Assembly (NCBI GenBank): GCA_037039685.1
Contig: JAWNGF010000005.1
Coordinates: 1,116,001 to 1,180,000, forward strand
Source of the DNA: Ceratobasidium sp. AG-K
Lineage: Eukaryota > Basidiomycota > Agaricomycetes > Cantharellales > Ceratobasidiaceae
Length of the DNA: 64,000 nucleotides
Reading direction: 5' to 3'
Below, piece after piece: positions 43,640 to 55,803 of the stretch (its first letter is position 1; every line of letters starts with the position of its first letter). Position numbers and translations under genes: made by a program. Under the pieces are notes generated by a model. It ran no database searches. It was given only the letters and a program-made list of their open reading frames with translations, and was not told where the DNA came from.

Positions 43640-44545
43640 TTACAGGGAACTGAGATACTGGTTGAGCCCGATAAGACTCTTATCGATACCTACGCCGATA
43701 TTGTTCCAGCTCGAGTGAGGATCAAGGCATGGGCTGTTGACGTGCTTTATTATCTATCGAGTGAACGTTTGGTGCAATGGTACAGCAGGGCAAGCTTGTT
43801 GCACACAAGGCAGCAGTCGTTCCCGCTCAGGCTGGGTCACTTAGCTGCAGCTCTACATACCAGACGCAAATGGCTAGTGTGATTAGTTCAGGAGCCGGTT
43901 ATGCGACCGAGTCCTACAACCATTTGGCCTCTAATCCCTCTAGCTCGACTCGTTACACTCCCTGGTTTGTCACCTGGTCTAGCCGCCGATACAACGTTGT
44001 TCTCACCAGCGTCTCGGTAGGTTTTAGTGTAGATGAAGTCCTCCTACGAAGTGACATTACTCATCGTGCTATGCAGTGCTGATGTACTTATCCCGCTGGC
44101 TGGAAATATGACTGTAGCTGCACCGAAGCTGGCACTTACACATCCATCCGCACAGATACTTATGGAATTGCGTGGCTATGTGGTTACTTCTGGCAGGTGC
44201 GTGGCAGCTTGAACGATAGACTTGATGGCCAACTCACTAGACCCCTGCCACTGGTTCTGACTCTCGTGTCGACACTATAATCCATGAGCTTTTCCACTTT
44301 ATTCAAGTTTCGGGGTAACCTTGCGTCCCAAATTTGTCTGTATTTGATACTCATCACGTTCGACAAAACTTAGCACTGAAGATTGCGTGTATGGTCAATC
44401 TGGTTCCTTGTCGCTCGCTATTGACAGGTCCAGCCCAACTAACGCGATGTACAACGCTGAGTAAGTGTTTTCTAACGGTCGATCCTCGTGGCGATAAACT
44501 CTCGATGGAAATAACGATCACTCAGTCTTCTCAGTCAATGCTTAG
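43640..44545 (+). pseudogene. M35 peptidyl-Lys metalloprotease relic
   Basis: A decayed paralogue of the protease 1 kb downstream. Signal peptide and most of the propeptide are gone. Surviving words: DTYADIVPARVRIKAW, GKLVAHKAAVVPAQAG, SYNHLASNPSSSTRYTPWF, RRYNVVLTSVS, DTIIHELFHFIQVSG (HExxH), TEDCVYGQSG and YNAE, ending with a TAG at 44543. The KR processing site before the mature enzyme is gone and the middle (the TYDCGTC...YPSRYGTVYLCGYFW region) is scrambled by frame changes. The zinc ligands (both His and the second Asp of the GTxDxxYG motif) are nevertheless still readable. It is non-functional because it lacks a start and a continuous frame. Confidence 0.82.
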
Positions 44546-45495
44546 GCTATGCATGCAGAATCAAGGTTCTACACGATATATGTACAACATGCAAGGAAGT
44601 GTATATATGCGCTTATATCATTACTTGAACGATAATTTACCAAGCCACACTGCCAAAGATTTCATACACTGTGCTACTTGAATTAGTTCGCATTCTCTCA
44701 ATTCATTCCCCACCTCAATATGACCTCAATACGACCTCAGTTTACTGCCAAATCTCGCCGTATTTCCAATGGATGAGCTTATAGTGCCAAGCACGTTTGT
44801 TATGTCCCCAATAAGAGAGGAGAACTAAAGCAGATTGTATCGCGTTGATCCTATGCGCCATACATCGACCAAGATCACGTACAATCAAAAGTAGGATAGT
44901 GGTTATCGGCAATACGAATCAATTGACTAATAAAGGCTGATGATATTTGGTGGTTCGGTTTCGTAATCTAATTTAATTTCGGGCTCACGCGCCGAGGACA
45001 TGCCACATGTAGCGCTGCGCTCGCACAAGGCACCTATGACCGATATCACGAGGCTGACCGAAGTTTGCGTAATTGGCTGCCATGCTGTTTCTCGCTTTTA
45101 TCGCGACGAACCCAAACCAGCCATGTGCTATCATACGTCTCGGAAGGCGCCAAGACTTCGTCAACTACGCTACTATACTTCGCGAAAACACTGCTAATAC
45201 GATTTTACCTTGCGAAGGACTCAGAATGATGATCACTGAGTCCGCCGGTCGGCTTGGGTTGGGTAGACCATATGCTTGCATTCGTGTCAGCTGCGCCTTC
45301 TTCGGACACATATAGTGTCACTATCTAGCTTCCCAGCATATGCTAGTCAACGCATGTGGTGCTTTCTGCTCCTTTCAATGCCGACAGGCCGATGAACGGC
45401 GGGGCCGCTGAGTAGAAATATGGGCTAAACGAGGCATTGCACCGACAGTGCCTTCGCCTACCTCGCGTTGCTCACCCTTGGCTCAGTTCAGCACC
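44546..45495. other. spacer between the two M35 copies
   Basis: No gene seen. Small open frames at 45000-45197 and 45073-45315 lack motifs. The start of the intact M35 gene is at 45496. Confidence 0.4.
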
Positions 45496-46875
45496 ATGCT
45501 CGCTTCTGCTGCATTCCTTCTGTCCACCGCTCTCTTAGCGTCGGCTGATCGGTCCTTGTCGCTCAAGGTTGCTGCGCCTTCGGCAGATATCACTGACGTC
45601 GATAACTTCCGCGTTGCCGCCACCGTGTCAAACACTGGCTCGGAGACCGTCCGTCTTCTCCGCGACCCTCGTTCACCACTGTCAACTTACCCAACCGAGT
45701 CATTTGGTGTGCTCAACAACAAGGGTGCCCGCGCTGCATTCAGCGGCATCAAGGTCCGTTACAGCCCTCAGGCTGTTGCCAAGGCTGGTCGCGCCGAGTC
45801 ATTTGTCGTGCTCAAGCCTGGCGAGTCCGTCACTGTTGAGCATGACCGTGAGTGCATGAAAAGTTACTCTCGAATTATTTTAACATATTTATTGCAGTCG
45901 CTGGTGTATACAACTTGACCACCACTGGCGTCGGCGCATACACTGTGGATGCTGCCAACTTGTTCCGCATTGTGGAGGCTGACAGCTCCCTTACCGATAT
46001 CTACGCAGATATCGTCGCCGCGGAGGTTAACGTCAAGGTTTGTAGTGACTATATCATCGGATTCTACGTTTCTTACACCAAGCACCCCTCAGGGCAAGCT
46101 CGCCTCCCACAAGGCTGCTGTCGTCCCTCCCGCCCAACTTCTAAGCAAGAGGGCTACTTACTCTGGCTGCACATCTACCCGCCAGAGTCAAATTTCCAGC
46201 GCCATTAGCTCTGCCGCTAGTTATGCAAGCAGCTCGTATAGTCACTTGACTTCCAACCCTTCCGGCTCGACTCGCTACACCCGTTGGTTCGGAACTTTTG
46301 CCAGCAGCCGTTACAACCTCGTTCTCAACAGCTTCTCCGTGAGTTTCCGTTCACTCGTAATACCTGTTACTGTCGTTAATTCTATTGCGATTGCTAGCGT
46401 CTCCGCACCTACCCCGCTGGCTGGACCTACGACTGCGGTACTTGCAGCGACCCTGACACTTATGCGTACGTCTACCCGAGTCGCTACGGAACCGTCTACC
46501 TCTGTGGGTACTTTTGGACTGTAAGTAGCTCATATCGCGTGGAATTTCGGTGTTCTTATTGGGAATCTATCAGGCCCCTGCCACCGGTGCTGGTTCGAAG
46601 GCCGACACCATCATCCACGAAGGCACTCACTTTACTCAGGTCCTTGGGTGAGTACATCCACAATAATTGCATATATCTGGCAAGTCCTAATCATCTGGGC
46701 TTAGAACCGATGACTACGCCTACGGCCAGTCTTCGTGCTTGTCCCTCGCTCGCTCCAACCCCACCAACGCGGTCTACAACGCGGAGTGAGTTTACCCGTC
46801 ACCGTCGCTTGTGCCGTGGTCTAACAAGACTTGACGCTATCTAGTAATCATGCATTCTTTTCCGTCAGTGCATAA
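45496..46875 (+). CDS. secreted peptidyl-Lys metalloendopeptidase (M35, aspzincin), 348 aa
   Basis: A zinc endopeptidase of the Grifola-type Lys-N group, cleaving before lysine. Seven exons (45496-45847, 45898-46037, 46093-46338, 46398-46520, 46574-46647, 46705-46785, 46845-46875) close on 348 residues. A signal peptide (MLASAAFLLSTALLASA) is followed by a beta-rich propeptide to residue 184, which ends at the dibasic LLSKR. The mature enzyme then starts ATYSGCTSTRQSQ and is 164 residues, the usual size. The active site is DTIIHEGTHFTQVLGTDDYAYG when read in two parts: HEGTH supplies two His ligands and the Glu, and the second Asp of GTDD is the third ligand. Cysteines of the TYDCGTC and YLCGYFW segments match the family disulfides. 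Likely role: extracellular protein digestion during saprotrophic or plant-associated growth. The closest relative is the relic just upstream. Confidence 0.95.
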
Positions 46876-47545
46876 GGGTTTCATGAGATTTTGGGGTGGC
46901 ATTAGCTGTAGCCCATGGTGTTTGCCTTGGGTTGTCCGCGACTTTGCACCATGAATAACCTGGATTAGTAAATGGCACCATCCTTGTTCAATTTGAATCG
47001 AGATTATGTTCTGATAGAGAAAAGGGCATTTGAGAGTTAGATTATCTTGATCTTAAAGCCACAACGGATTATCGGTAATTGAATGGATTTATAGCAGTCG
47101 TAGAATGAAAACCACGAGGTTGAGCTGTTGGAGCCTAACCGTACGATCGGATGCAAATCGTGATTCCGAGACTTCCTTTGGTTCTGCATTGTTAGATGTC
47201 CGTTATCATAACGCATAGGTAACGTCCCTTACTCTAACATTTATGTACGGAGCCGTCGGCTCCCGAGGTGCGCATTCAACCCTTGGACTGTTGTTCCGAA
47301 TGGAAGAGAAGTAGTAGTCGAAGCACTAAATGGTGTGGAAGACAGCTAGGCGCTTCCAGTCGTGGACCTCGGCTCCCAATGATTAGACAGGCTTGTTCAG
47401 CATAAATACACAAAATCACCATATATGTCGGTGGCAAACGGCCAATCCGCCCGAACACTTGACAATTTCAAAGAATAAACAGAACACCACAAACCTAAAC
47501 TTTATTCCGCTTCTGAACGCCCGAACATCTTGGATCTTCACCGTT
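46876..47545. other. spacer; no gene seen
   Basis: M35 3' region followed by the 5' region of the membrane-protein gene. The in-frame upstream extension of the next gene (from 47393) is not preferred because ATG 47546 starts the basic, Pro-rich N-terminus. Confidence 0.4.
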
Positions 47546-49593
47546 ATGGTCAAGACATCAAGGCGCAATATAAGCCCACCAAAATATCGTCAGGGGGTTC
47601 CAACGGGCTACGACTTAAGTTCCTACTTGCCGCACATCCCTTCCCCGCTCACTCGCAACATTGTCCAACCTAAAACTCTGCTTCAACCTAAAAAAAGTAC
47701 GGGGGCGCGCACTATGGCACCGAACGGGAGACAAAGCCCGGGACATGAGCTTCAAACGCCTGGCGCTGGCTCAAGTCACAAACCCTCTCACTCGCTCGAG
47801 ATCCCAGCTCCGCAACAGGCGCGCTTGGCGGCTGGTTCGGCGATAGTGCGCTCGAGGACTCCTACACGCACGTCTACGCTACACGAGGACATTGAGTTTG
47901 GGGTTTATCTTCGCTCAGGCGCAGACGATGTCGGAGGAGATTCCTTATCTCAGTCAAGCCGCGGGGGAGTTCCCACCGGCGAGCGAAGGTCATCTGAATC
48001 GATACCGGGTAAGCAATCTCCGTCGCATTTCTGAACATCTACTCACTGCACTCCCCAAACGCTTAGAACCACCCGGAGAACTAGACCCTCACAAAAGTAT
48101 ATCCACCATGATCAATCTGTATTGATAATCCTTACCTGGCTACATAGGCTTCTTTCTCGCCAATCCAGCTTGGAAAACAGACATCATAACGTTTTGCAGG
48201 TAGGCGTCTCATCCGTCAACATTGATAACGTGAATATTCAGTCATTCTCCCAGTCATGCACGTGTCGATCCCATACTCGGAACCGCGCATATCACCCACA
48301 TCCAGGCTCGAAAGTCGAATCGCCCCCCCTTCTTGCACGAGTATCTCCTTATATTTTTTACCGCGCTGGACAATCATCGGTTCGTTATGCGTATCGATCG
48401 ACTCGGCAAAGTCATCTCAACCACCTCAGACAATTTCCGGAAGGGGCGCGGCACAACCGCCAACGCAGCTGTCCAAGGGGTTGGGGTGTATCACATTGCA
48501 GACTCTAATATTGATGTAGACTCAGTCGATGGACCATGGCTTGCCTCGGATGGAGGATGGGGCTCCCGTCCCGTCGCAACGCTGGCGACATGGGAAAGCT
48601 TGCGCACAAGCGGGACTCACGTATCCCATCATATTACCGCGAATGAAACGAGTGGCTTGCATCAACCAAAGCTTCAGGATGTCTCGAGGTTACTGGAGGC
48701 CATCCTCCTTGAGATGCCCAACTAGTGAGTATGGGCTAAAATGTGACAGCTCGCGTTCTAATAGCACTTCCCAGTCACCTTACGACCGCGAACTGCTACT
48801 TCATGACCCGGTCCTCGCTTCTCTTGTTGCAGCGTTGTTATCCGTCTGCATTTGCATGTTTCCTCGGTACGACGGCACACCAGATGATACCTGCGTCGAC
48901 CCTAGCTCAACCAATTTGGGCTGGGCTCCTGCGATGGTACCTGCCGTTCGTGACACTGTTCTTCTTGGCCTATGTCATCGTCCTCACGATAGCGTATCAA
49001 CAAATTCTGTACATCGCAGGGTGCCTTGATTATCGGTACATCTTTCCGAACAACGCTTGCCATCTAAGTAGACTAGCGCTAGCAGCCTTATACGCCCTCC
49101 ATGCGATTCTAGATGCGCCTCTTCCGATTGGAGTTATGCATGCCTACATGACTTCGCTCGAGGTGGAGATGAACAAGCTGGTCGAGAATCTTTCAGCTCG
49201 ATTTGCAGACTCGCGTGGTGGGAGGACCGGGGGCGCTTCTCCGTAAGCACAGCCTATCATATTCCATCTGCTTGATGAATGACCTATTTGCTCTAGGCGC
49301 CCTTTTGGAGTCTTATTCGAAGCCGCTTGGTTAACGGCGCTGGCATGGTGTGTACTCGGAGGCGTGGGTGCATTGTGTAAGTTGATTCGCAATTTCATGA
49401 TCTTCGCCTCGCTAAATGGAGTTCGACAGTTGTATTCGTTTCGATGGCTTTTGAGTATGGAGCTCTCACGGTCTTCGTTTTATCGCTGGTTGGGTGTATC
49501 GTCTTCAACTTGAAGCTTGGCACCAGCAGATCCGGACCCTTGCCAGACGAGCAGGAGGTGGATGACATATTTGGTCCTATACCGGAGATTTAG
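47546..49593 (+). CDS. 575-aa membrane protein of unknown function
   Basis: Exons 47546-48008, 48067-48096, 48148-48199, 48254-48724, 48775-49242, 49297-49376 and 49430-49593 close on 575 residues. The first 160 residues are basic, Ser/Pro-rich and probably disordered (MVKTSRRNISPPKYRQG). A soluble domain follows with FFLANPAWKTDIITFC, ARVDPILGTAHITHIQARKS, PPFLHEYLLIFFTALDNHRF and RIDRLGK. The last 200 residues hold three to four membrane segments: WYLPFVTLFFLAYVIVLTIA, LSRLALAALYALHAIL, AWLTALAWCVLGGVGALFVF and ALTVFVLSLVGCIVFNLKL. The protein ends with an acidic tail (DEQEVDDIFGPIPEI). I recognise the style from Rhizoctonia-type hypothetical proteins but no named domain. The short exon 48067-48096 depends on the GTATAT donor at 48097, the only choice that preserves FFLANPAW in frame. 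Confidence 0.78.
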
Positions 49594-49803
49594 CAGGTTG
49601 ATTTACTTTGTATTTTCGTTCATATGGTATAGGTACCTTTTTGTTTTTGCTTTAGGTGTAAAATATTTCTGAATTGAAGCGATCTCGGACTCCCAACCTA
49701 TCAAGCCGCCCATTCGGTGACCTAACGGGGAAGTAATCGGGGCGATATGCGTTTCAGTAATAATGATTGGTAGATCAGCGGGGACATTTGAAAGACTAGA
49801 CAC

Positions 49804-51457
49804 TCATATCCCCAGCCCGAGGCTCTCGAAAGTCACAAACTTTCCACTTTTAAAGCTCTCATTGGCCATCAACCCAACGGCAAGCGCGTACGTCCCGTCT
49901 CGCTCGTCCGCACTTTGCTTGGATGCATCCCCACTATCAAACGCCTCGCCAGGGAGAGGCCCAAATAGCACGTTGAGCATACGCTTGTCTCCTCCTCCAT
50001 GGTCACCGTGTTCGTACTCGACTGGTAACTCTTGTGCAGGTTCCCATAATCGCTGGACTGTGACCTTGGCGTGGCCTGGGTTGGGCAGGGCGGCAGTACC
50101 GTGGATTTGTCCACCTGTTGTCTGGGGGTCGGATGCGGTGCGGTGAGTGGATTCGACGACTTCGAGTTCAAGGCGGCCATGTGAACCGTTGAACATTACA
50201 CGATAGCCCTAGAAAATTATAAGTGGATTACTAGATGGCTAGAATATGGGACGAACCTCCCACGGCGAGTATGCGGTCTGATCCTAGGTAAGCCTCGGTG
50301 AGATCTGCCTTCGAATAAGGGCTCACCAGGTGATAGGAGAGAGTAGCACCCGAGTCGTACTGCACTAATACCGCCATGTCGTCCTCGATCCCAATCCCAG
50401 GTGCAAATACCTTGCAATATGGTCAGATGCTTGGGCAGTCGAAATGGATAGTACCTCACATTCTGATCACGGTGGTATCCATCCTCCTTTTCTGCATCTG
50501 CATAAATGCTCTTCAAAGTCTCGTCGTCCTCCAACATGATCGCAAACGGATCGCCTTTGGCTGCTTCCTCGCCCCTCGCCCGAACATAATCCTTGGCCCA
50601 ACCATGTTCCTTCCCAGCCTTGTCTCCATAAAACGCCAACCTCCCCATTCCAGCCACTGTAACAGGCCGAGCGGCGAGCCACCAGTTGACGAGATCGAAG
50701 TGATGGCCCGACTTGTGTACCATCAGCCCGCCCGAGTTGCCTTTTTGCCTGTGCCAGCGACGAAAGTAGTCTGCGCCGTGTACTGTGTCGAGGAGCCATT
50801 CAAAGTGAACCGAGAGGACTGCCAGAAGTTGAGTCTGGGGCTTTTATAGAGAATCAAGGAAGCGCACCTTTTCCGATTCGGCCCTCTGCAATTGAACGTT
50901 TGACTAACTCGTGAACCGGGTTGTATCTATGAGACGAAAGCTTGTTAGAAAGTCAATTTGAAGTCGATCGGGCATCTTACCGATAGTTGAATGTCACAGT
51001 AAGATGTTGTCCAGTGCGTTGTACGGTCTCAAGAATTCTTCGACATTTGTCAACATCAGTCGTCATTGGTTTCTCCGTTAATACGCGCACTGCGAGTTGA
51101 GGGTTAAGACCTCGTTATGGAGTTGAACGAGATTTCCGTACCTCCAGCCTCCAGAGCGGGTATGATGTACACATCATGAAGCGCGTCGACACAAGTGACC
51201 ACCAACGTCTCCACCTTCTCCTTGGATAACATCTCCTTAAACGACTCGGGCGGGTATACAGGTACTTTGGGAGCACCAAGCTTGACCAGCAGCTCGTTGT
51301 AATACTGCGCACGCACAGAGTTGGGTTCGCATATGGCTACAACCTGAGACTGAGGCCGTGCAATGATCCCACGCACGAACATGGCAGCACGGGAGCCAGT
51401 GCCTACTAGGGCTACACGACCTCCAAGCGGTTTCGAAGCAGCCTCTGAGTTCGACAT
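49804..51457 (-). CDS. Gfo/Idh/MocA-family NAD(P)-dependent oxidoreductase, 450 aa
   Basis: Seven exons (51142-51457, 50981-51089, 50868-50926, 50460-50818, 50327-50410, 50257-50277, 49804-50208) close on 450 residues. The N-terminal Rossmann fold carries GGRVALVGTGSRAAMFVRG (dinucleotide-binding GxGxR type), then VVAICEPN, VYPPESFKEML and VVTCVDALHDVYIIPALEAG. The diagnostic EKP (VRVLTEKPMTT) lies in exon 2. The substrate-side domain follows with FNYRYNPVHELVKR, GGLMVHKSGHHFDLVNWW (catalytic His region), DDMAVLVQYDSGATLSYHL and GSHGRLELE. Family members oxidise or reduce sugars, inositol or related polyols; the actual substrate is not deducible. The intron at 50411-50459 starts at the inner GTGAGG, not at GTACTA three codons on, because only that choice gives QNVFAPGIGIED. 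The start is the ATG of MSNSEAASKP; an upstream in-frame ATG adds 12 residues. Confidence 0.92.
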
Positions 51458-52227
51458 TGTAGATGAGAATGGAGGTAGTCGCTTTGATATCAACGAATAA
51501 AGCTAGTTTTGTCGGACTCGGGGCGGGACGGTACGGCCCGGAGTAGACCAAGAGCTCGGAAATGCCGAGCTGGGTGCCGAATGGTCAGCGGAGACTCTGT
51601 ATACATGGGGAATGGGTGACCAGATGGGGTAAGCTCGACGGAGAATTTGCCCATTTCTGACTGGGTTGCGGTCTCGTCGGCGAGCTAAAATACAAGAAAA
51701 TGGGATGGCTTATTGGAGAGTCTGGCTGCGGTCAGAGGCATATCGGGACCGTGGTTGTGATTGGATGCTCGGACTCGATCTTGATGGTCCAAAGCCAGGC
51801 GGAGGACGGTGCCGAATACCGGACCGGTATTGAGTTACGTCATTGCGGCGCTTGAGATCCAGAGCGAGCTGAATTCAGCTACTACAGTAACTTCTCTTCA
51901 ACGACGTGGATGAGCCCACAACTTTCTATTAATACCAACACTCCAAACATTATCAAAAATGATTTGACCTCGTCTGTTCTTATGCAAAATATAGCAAAGC
52001 TGCCAAGAAAGATGGCGCCAACCATCACGCTTGGCACGGTAAATTTAAGTCATCCAGTTTGGTATCTCTTTTCAAAGAAGTTCGTCTTGGAAGAGATACC
52101 AAATAGCTCACATTACCATGGTTTGCAAGAGCAGGATAATATATATAACCTTGCTTCTCAACTTCTTGCTGCTCATCAGGTTCAACCTGTGGGGACCTAG
52201 AGCACCCCAGACTGCCCCACGCCCACC
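51458..52227. promoter_or_regulatory. divergent upstream region of oxidoreductase and transporter
   Basis: About 770 bases between divergent genes. No separate gene is supported; the open frame 51910-52200 has no motif. A-rich and T-rich patches near 51700-51720 and 51955 are not clear TATA boxes. Confidence 0.4.
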
Positions 52228-54903
52228 ATGGCCACCACACGGAAACACTCTGTTGACTCTGTAACCGACAAGCAGGAGGTGATTGAAGAGGTTGAAGATG
52301 TTCCCCAGGCTTCAGGTGCATCCAAGGGGCAGCCCATTGTTTATGGCAATGCAGCACTGGCCATCCTTGGGACTTCAGAGGCTCCAGTTCATATAACTCC
52401 CAAACAAGATGCTGCTGTCCTGCGCAAGGTTGACAAATGGCTTTTGCCTGTAAGGTCATTGTGGTTATTGTAGCTAAAATTTGCTAACCCCCCCCCCCCT
52501 TAGGTTATGCTCATGGTCTACTTTCTTCAACAACTTGACAAGTATGCTGCCTGGCCATTTGACACCAGCTACGGGCTCACTTGCATGGCATTCAGATTGT
52601 CCCTATCATATACCTCCATATTTGGTATTGTAGCCAACACCAATCTCATTGGGTTGCAATACAGTTGGCTTGGTTCAATTGTGTATGTTGCCCAACTAAT
52701 CTGGCAACTGGTTTCCTCATACCTGCTTGTAAGGCTTCTGGTTGGGAAATACTGTACAACACAAATTGCACGCCCACCTCTTCTCTACTAACCACATCTC
52801 AGTGTTTGTGAATGTATTTATGTGGGGGGTTGTAGTCTCTTGTACCACGGCAGCACACAACTTTAATGGACTGATCACTACGTGGTTCTTCTTGGGTATT
52901 TTTGAGGCTACCATTGGTGCGTTATCCTGTTCCTTTGAGTTGTAAAACTTGCTCACTGGCAAACGATTTTATTAGCACCTAGCTTCATTACCATTACTCA
53001 AATGGTTCGTTTGATTGCTATATATTGTGTGCATATACCTTACTCAACAAACAGTGGTATAGTGGTGGCGCCGTCGCAAGCAAACTATGCATCTCAGCCT
53101 GTGGATGGCAATGAATGGTGTAACAGGGATGGTAGGTCACCAAATAACTTCGCTCCTATCAGGATCTAATTATCCAACAGTTCAGATCCTTACTTGCATT
53201 TGGTATTGGACATATTCAAGGCTCAATCAAACCATATCAAGTAAGCCCATCTCCACTATTGACCAAGGCTCTGCTAACAAGGGTGTAGAAAATTTTTCTA
53301 GTATGTAGGACAGATATTCAAGTGGCAGATAGTAATGCGTATTGTAGTTCATTGGCCTTTTGACTTTATTCTTATCACCAATAGTCTAGTAAGTTTTTGC
53401 CTAAATTCAACTATTGTAAAGGATACTAAGAACTGCTGTAGCTTTGTGCTCCCGGACTTGCCAACAACCGCTAAATTCCTCTTGCACAATGAAAAAATTG
53501 TGGCACTTGAGTGGCTACGCACAAACAACCAAGGTAGCCCTCTCTGTCATATTGTTTTCAATACACTGTAACAATACGTTGGTTGATAGGTACTGAATCA
53601 AAAACTTGGGAATGGAGTCAAGTAGGTGAGGTGTTGTTGGATCTGAAGACATATCTTTGGTTCACAATGTTATTCTTATGTGCATAAGTGGTTTTGCTTT
53701 GGATAAAGAAATAAAGTATTTGAGAGGTCGGTGGGTGATACAGGCTCCCCTCCGGTGGTATTGGGACGTTTGGGCTGCTGATTATTAAAGGATTTGGATT
53801 CAACCAGGTAAGCTAAGGCTGTATTGGATCAGTTTTAAGGACATGGCACTTATATAGTTTTTGCATCAGTTTCAGACAAGTAGGTTTCCCTGTTCTGTAC
53901 ACACACTTCCTACTCACCAGCATCCTATTAAACCAATAAGTTTTGTTCAATGTACGTCTACCACCTGAACTAGAGAACCCTGACATACTCCCCACTCTCT
54001 TAGATCCCATTTGGCGCGTTCCAAGTTATCATCACTCTCAGCTCTGCAGCCATTGCGACTAAGATCAAACTCAAGTGGCCAGTATTACTTTTCCTAACAC
54101 TTCCCCCTATCACAGGAGCAGCGGCGCTTTACAAACTAGGGCGCAAGCCAGAGCTCAGGAACAAGTTACTGGGGTGCTATTATGTTGTATGGCTCAATTA
54201 TGCATGTTGAAGTAGAACTCTCCAGCTAATGGTCATCCCAAAGCTTTCATTTTTTACTGGAATTCAACCAATGCTATATACATGGAGTTCTCAGAACACG
54301 GCTGGACACACCAAGAAGACCTGCACCACGGGTATCTACATTCACGCTTTGCAACCATAGGCCAAGCCTGATATCACCTTGTAGGTATTGTATTTGTGGC
54401 TCAATGTGCAGGAAATGTAAGCTGCTACCCACAAATTGAAGGGTATCTGCTAATAAGATGTCTAGATTGTCGGTCCATTGCTCTACAAAACCGCCGATGC
54501 ACCATATTACCATCGTGGACTCATTACAAAGTAGGTCAGTAAAAAGCAACGTTGAGTCAACTCTAATTCTAATTCTCCTAGTCTAATTTGTTGGGGTGCT
54601 CTGGCTGTATTGACGCTGTAAGTTACTTGTTTCTCATAGGACCTAAGTGTCCTGACAGACCCATCAACCAGTTTGACGGCTCTTTACTTAAGCTTCCTGA
54701 ATAGACAACACACAGCTGCACGTCGTTGTGCAGGAAAGAAAGCCGAAGTGATCAACACATCCCTTGAGGATTCAAAAATAGCTCATCAAGCTACCAGACT
54801 CAACAAAGGAGGAAGCGAAGGAGGCATTGGTCAACAATTGAACAACCAAGCATTCAATGATCTGACAGATTTGCGAAATGAGGATTTTATATATGTTCTG
54901 TAA
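52228..54903 (+). pseudogene. allantoate-permease-like MFS transporter, CpG-eroded copy
   Basis: First of two tandem copies of a Dal5-type anion:cation symporter (12 membrane segments). The whole gene is recognisable against the second copy: HITPKQDAAVLRKVDKWLLP, VMLMVYFLQQLDK, LSYTSIFGIVANTNLIG, VNVFMWGVVVSCTTAAHNFN, GIFEATI, WW-RRRKQTMHLSLWMAMNGV, GLLTLFLSPIV, KTWEWSQVGEVLLDLKTYLW, LPSGGIGTFGLLIIKGFGFN, IPFGAFQVIITLSSAAIATK, LYTWSSQNTAGHTKKTCTTG and FNDLTDLRNEDFIYVL. It is AT-richer, and most CG dinucleotides of the second copy are TG or CA here. One such change destroys a splice donor: second copy CGC-GTGAGT (57264) is GCATAAGT here (donor position 53684), so reading goes to a stop (CA-TAA) in place of the next exon. 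Other introns look intact, so one might argue for a residual function, but I judge the gene inactivated. Confidence 0.75.
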
Positions 54904-55803
54904 AACTTGTGATGTTTTGGGTTGATTGCCTGGGTTTAATGTTAGTTCAGGAAGACACGTAAAGGTAATACAGTTTCCTTTATGCAGCCTGGACTAGATC
55001 CTGCGCAATTGAGCCACCGTGCGATTGAGCGGTTGGACTACATGATCAGGTGTATATGCGCATGAATATTATGGATGAATAATCGAACAATAGGCCTGCT
55101 TGGGCTACCATAGCAATCCGTAACCCCCTCTCTTCCACTTTTATTTATTTGCTTTACCTCTGTAGTTCTCCTTGACCGTTGCCGCCAGGTAAGCTTGAAA
55201 GTGACGGAGGATTTGTCCCTTTCCGAACATGTTGTGTTCAAGTCAGTTGACTATGCAGTAACACGGGGTATTTCGTGAAAAAAAATGAATGCAAATCGAA
55301 ACTCTTTGTCTTCTACATATCTCCAAGCTTGGACTCAACGAGCACCATCAAACTAGAATTGTATTACGTCATCTAGCGCTTGACCCATGTTTGAATTCGC
55401 GCTCAGCAGCCAGCCATACCTGACATCACCAATCAATGCAGAATGACAACTCCATAGTATGCTCAATATTGCCTCCAGGAGATCCCTTCGAGCAACTTAT
55501 GGTTACTAAGTATTGTTCTTAGCACAACATGTCCATCCCATCCCATTTAGGTACCCGGTCGAAGCGTCGTCGGCTCATTCCGACGAAGCCCGCAAACCCG
55601 CATATGCATTGACAAATTACAACAGACTAGTCGCCAGCCAACCCATTTCACCGGCGCTCCAGAAAGTATTCTGAATAGCCCTCACCGCTATATTTCGAAG
55701 CGTGGAATGAGACAAATGGGCTTGCTTCCCCTGTCCTGGCTGGATTTCAAGGTCGACCCGTGCGGGGTCCCGGGCTCCCCCAGGTTCCCCCACCACAGCC
55801 AAA
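54904..55803. other. spacer between tandem transporters
   Basis: No gene. Some 900 bases including the promoter of the second transporter; the minus-strand frame at 55617-55916 is antisense to the start of copy 2 and has no motif. Confidence 0.45.

Noticed and set aside
52228..54903. Calling transporter copy 1 fully functional
   Set aside because: A lost splice donor leads to a stop and no alternative donor keeps frame, although most of the gene is readable.
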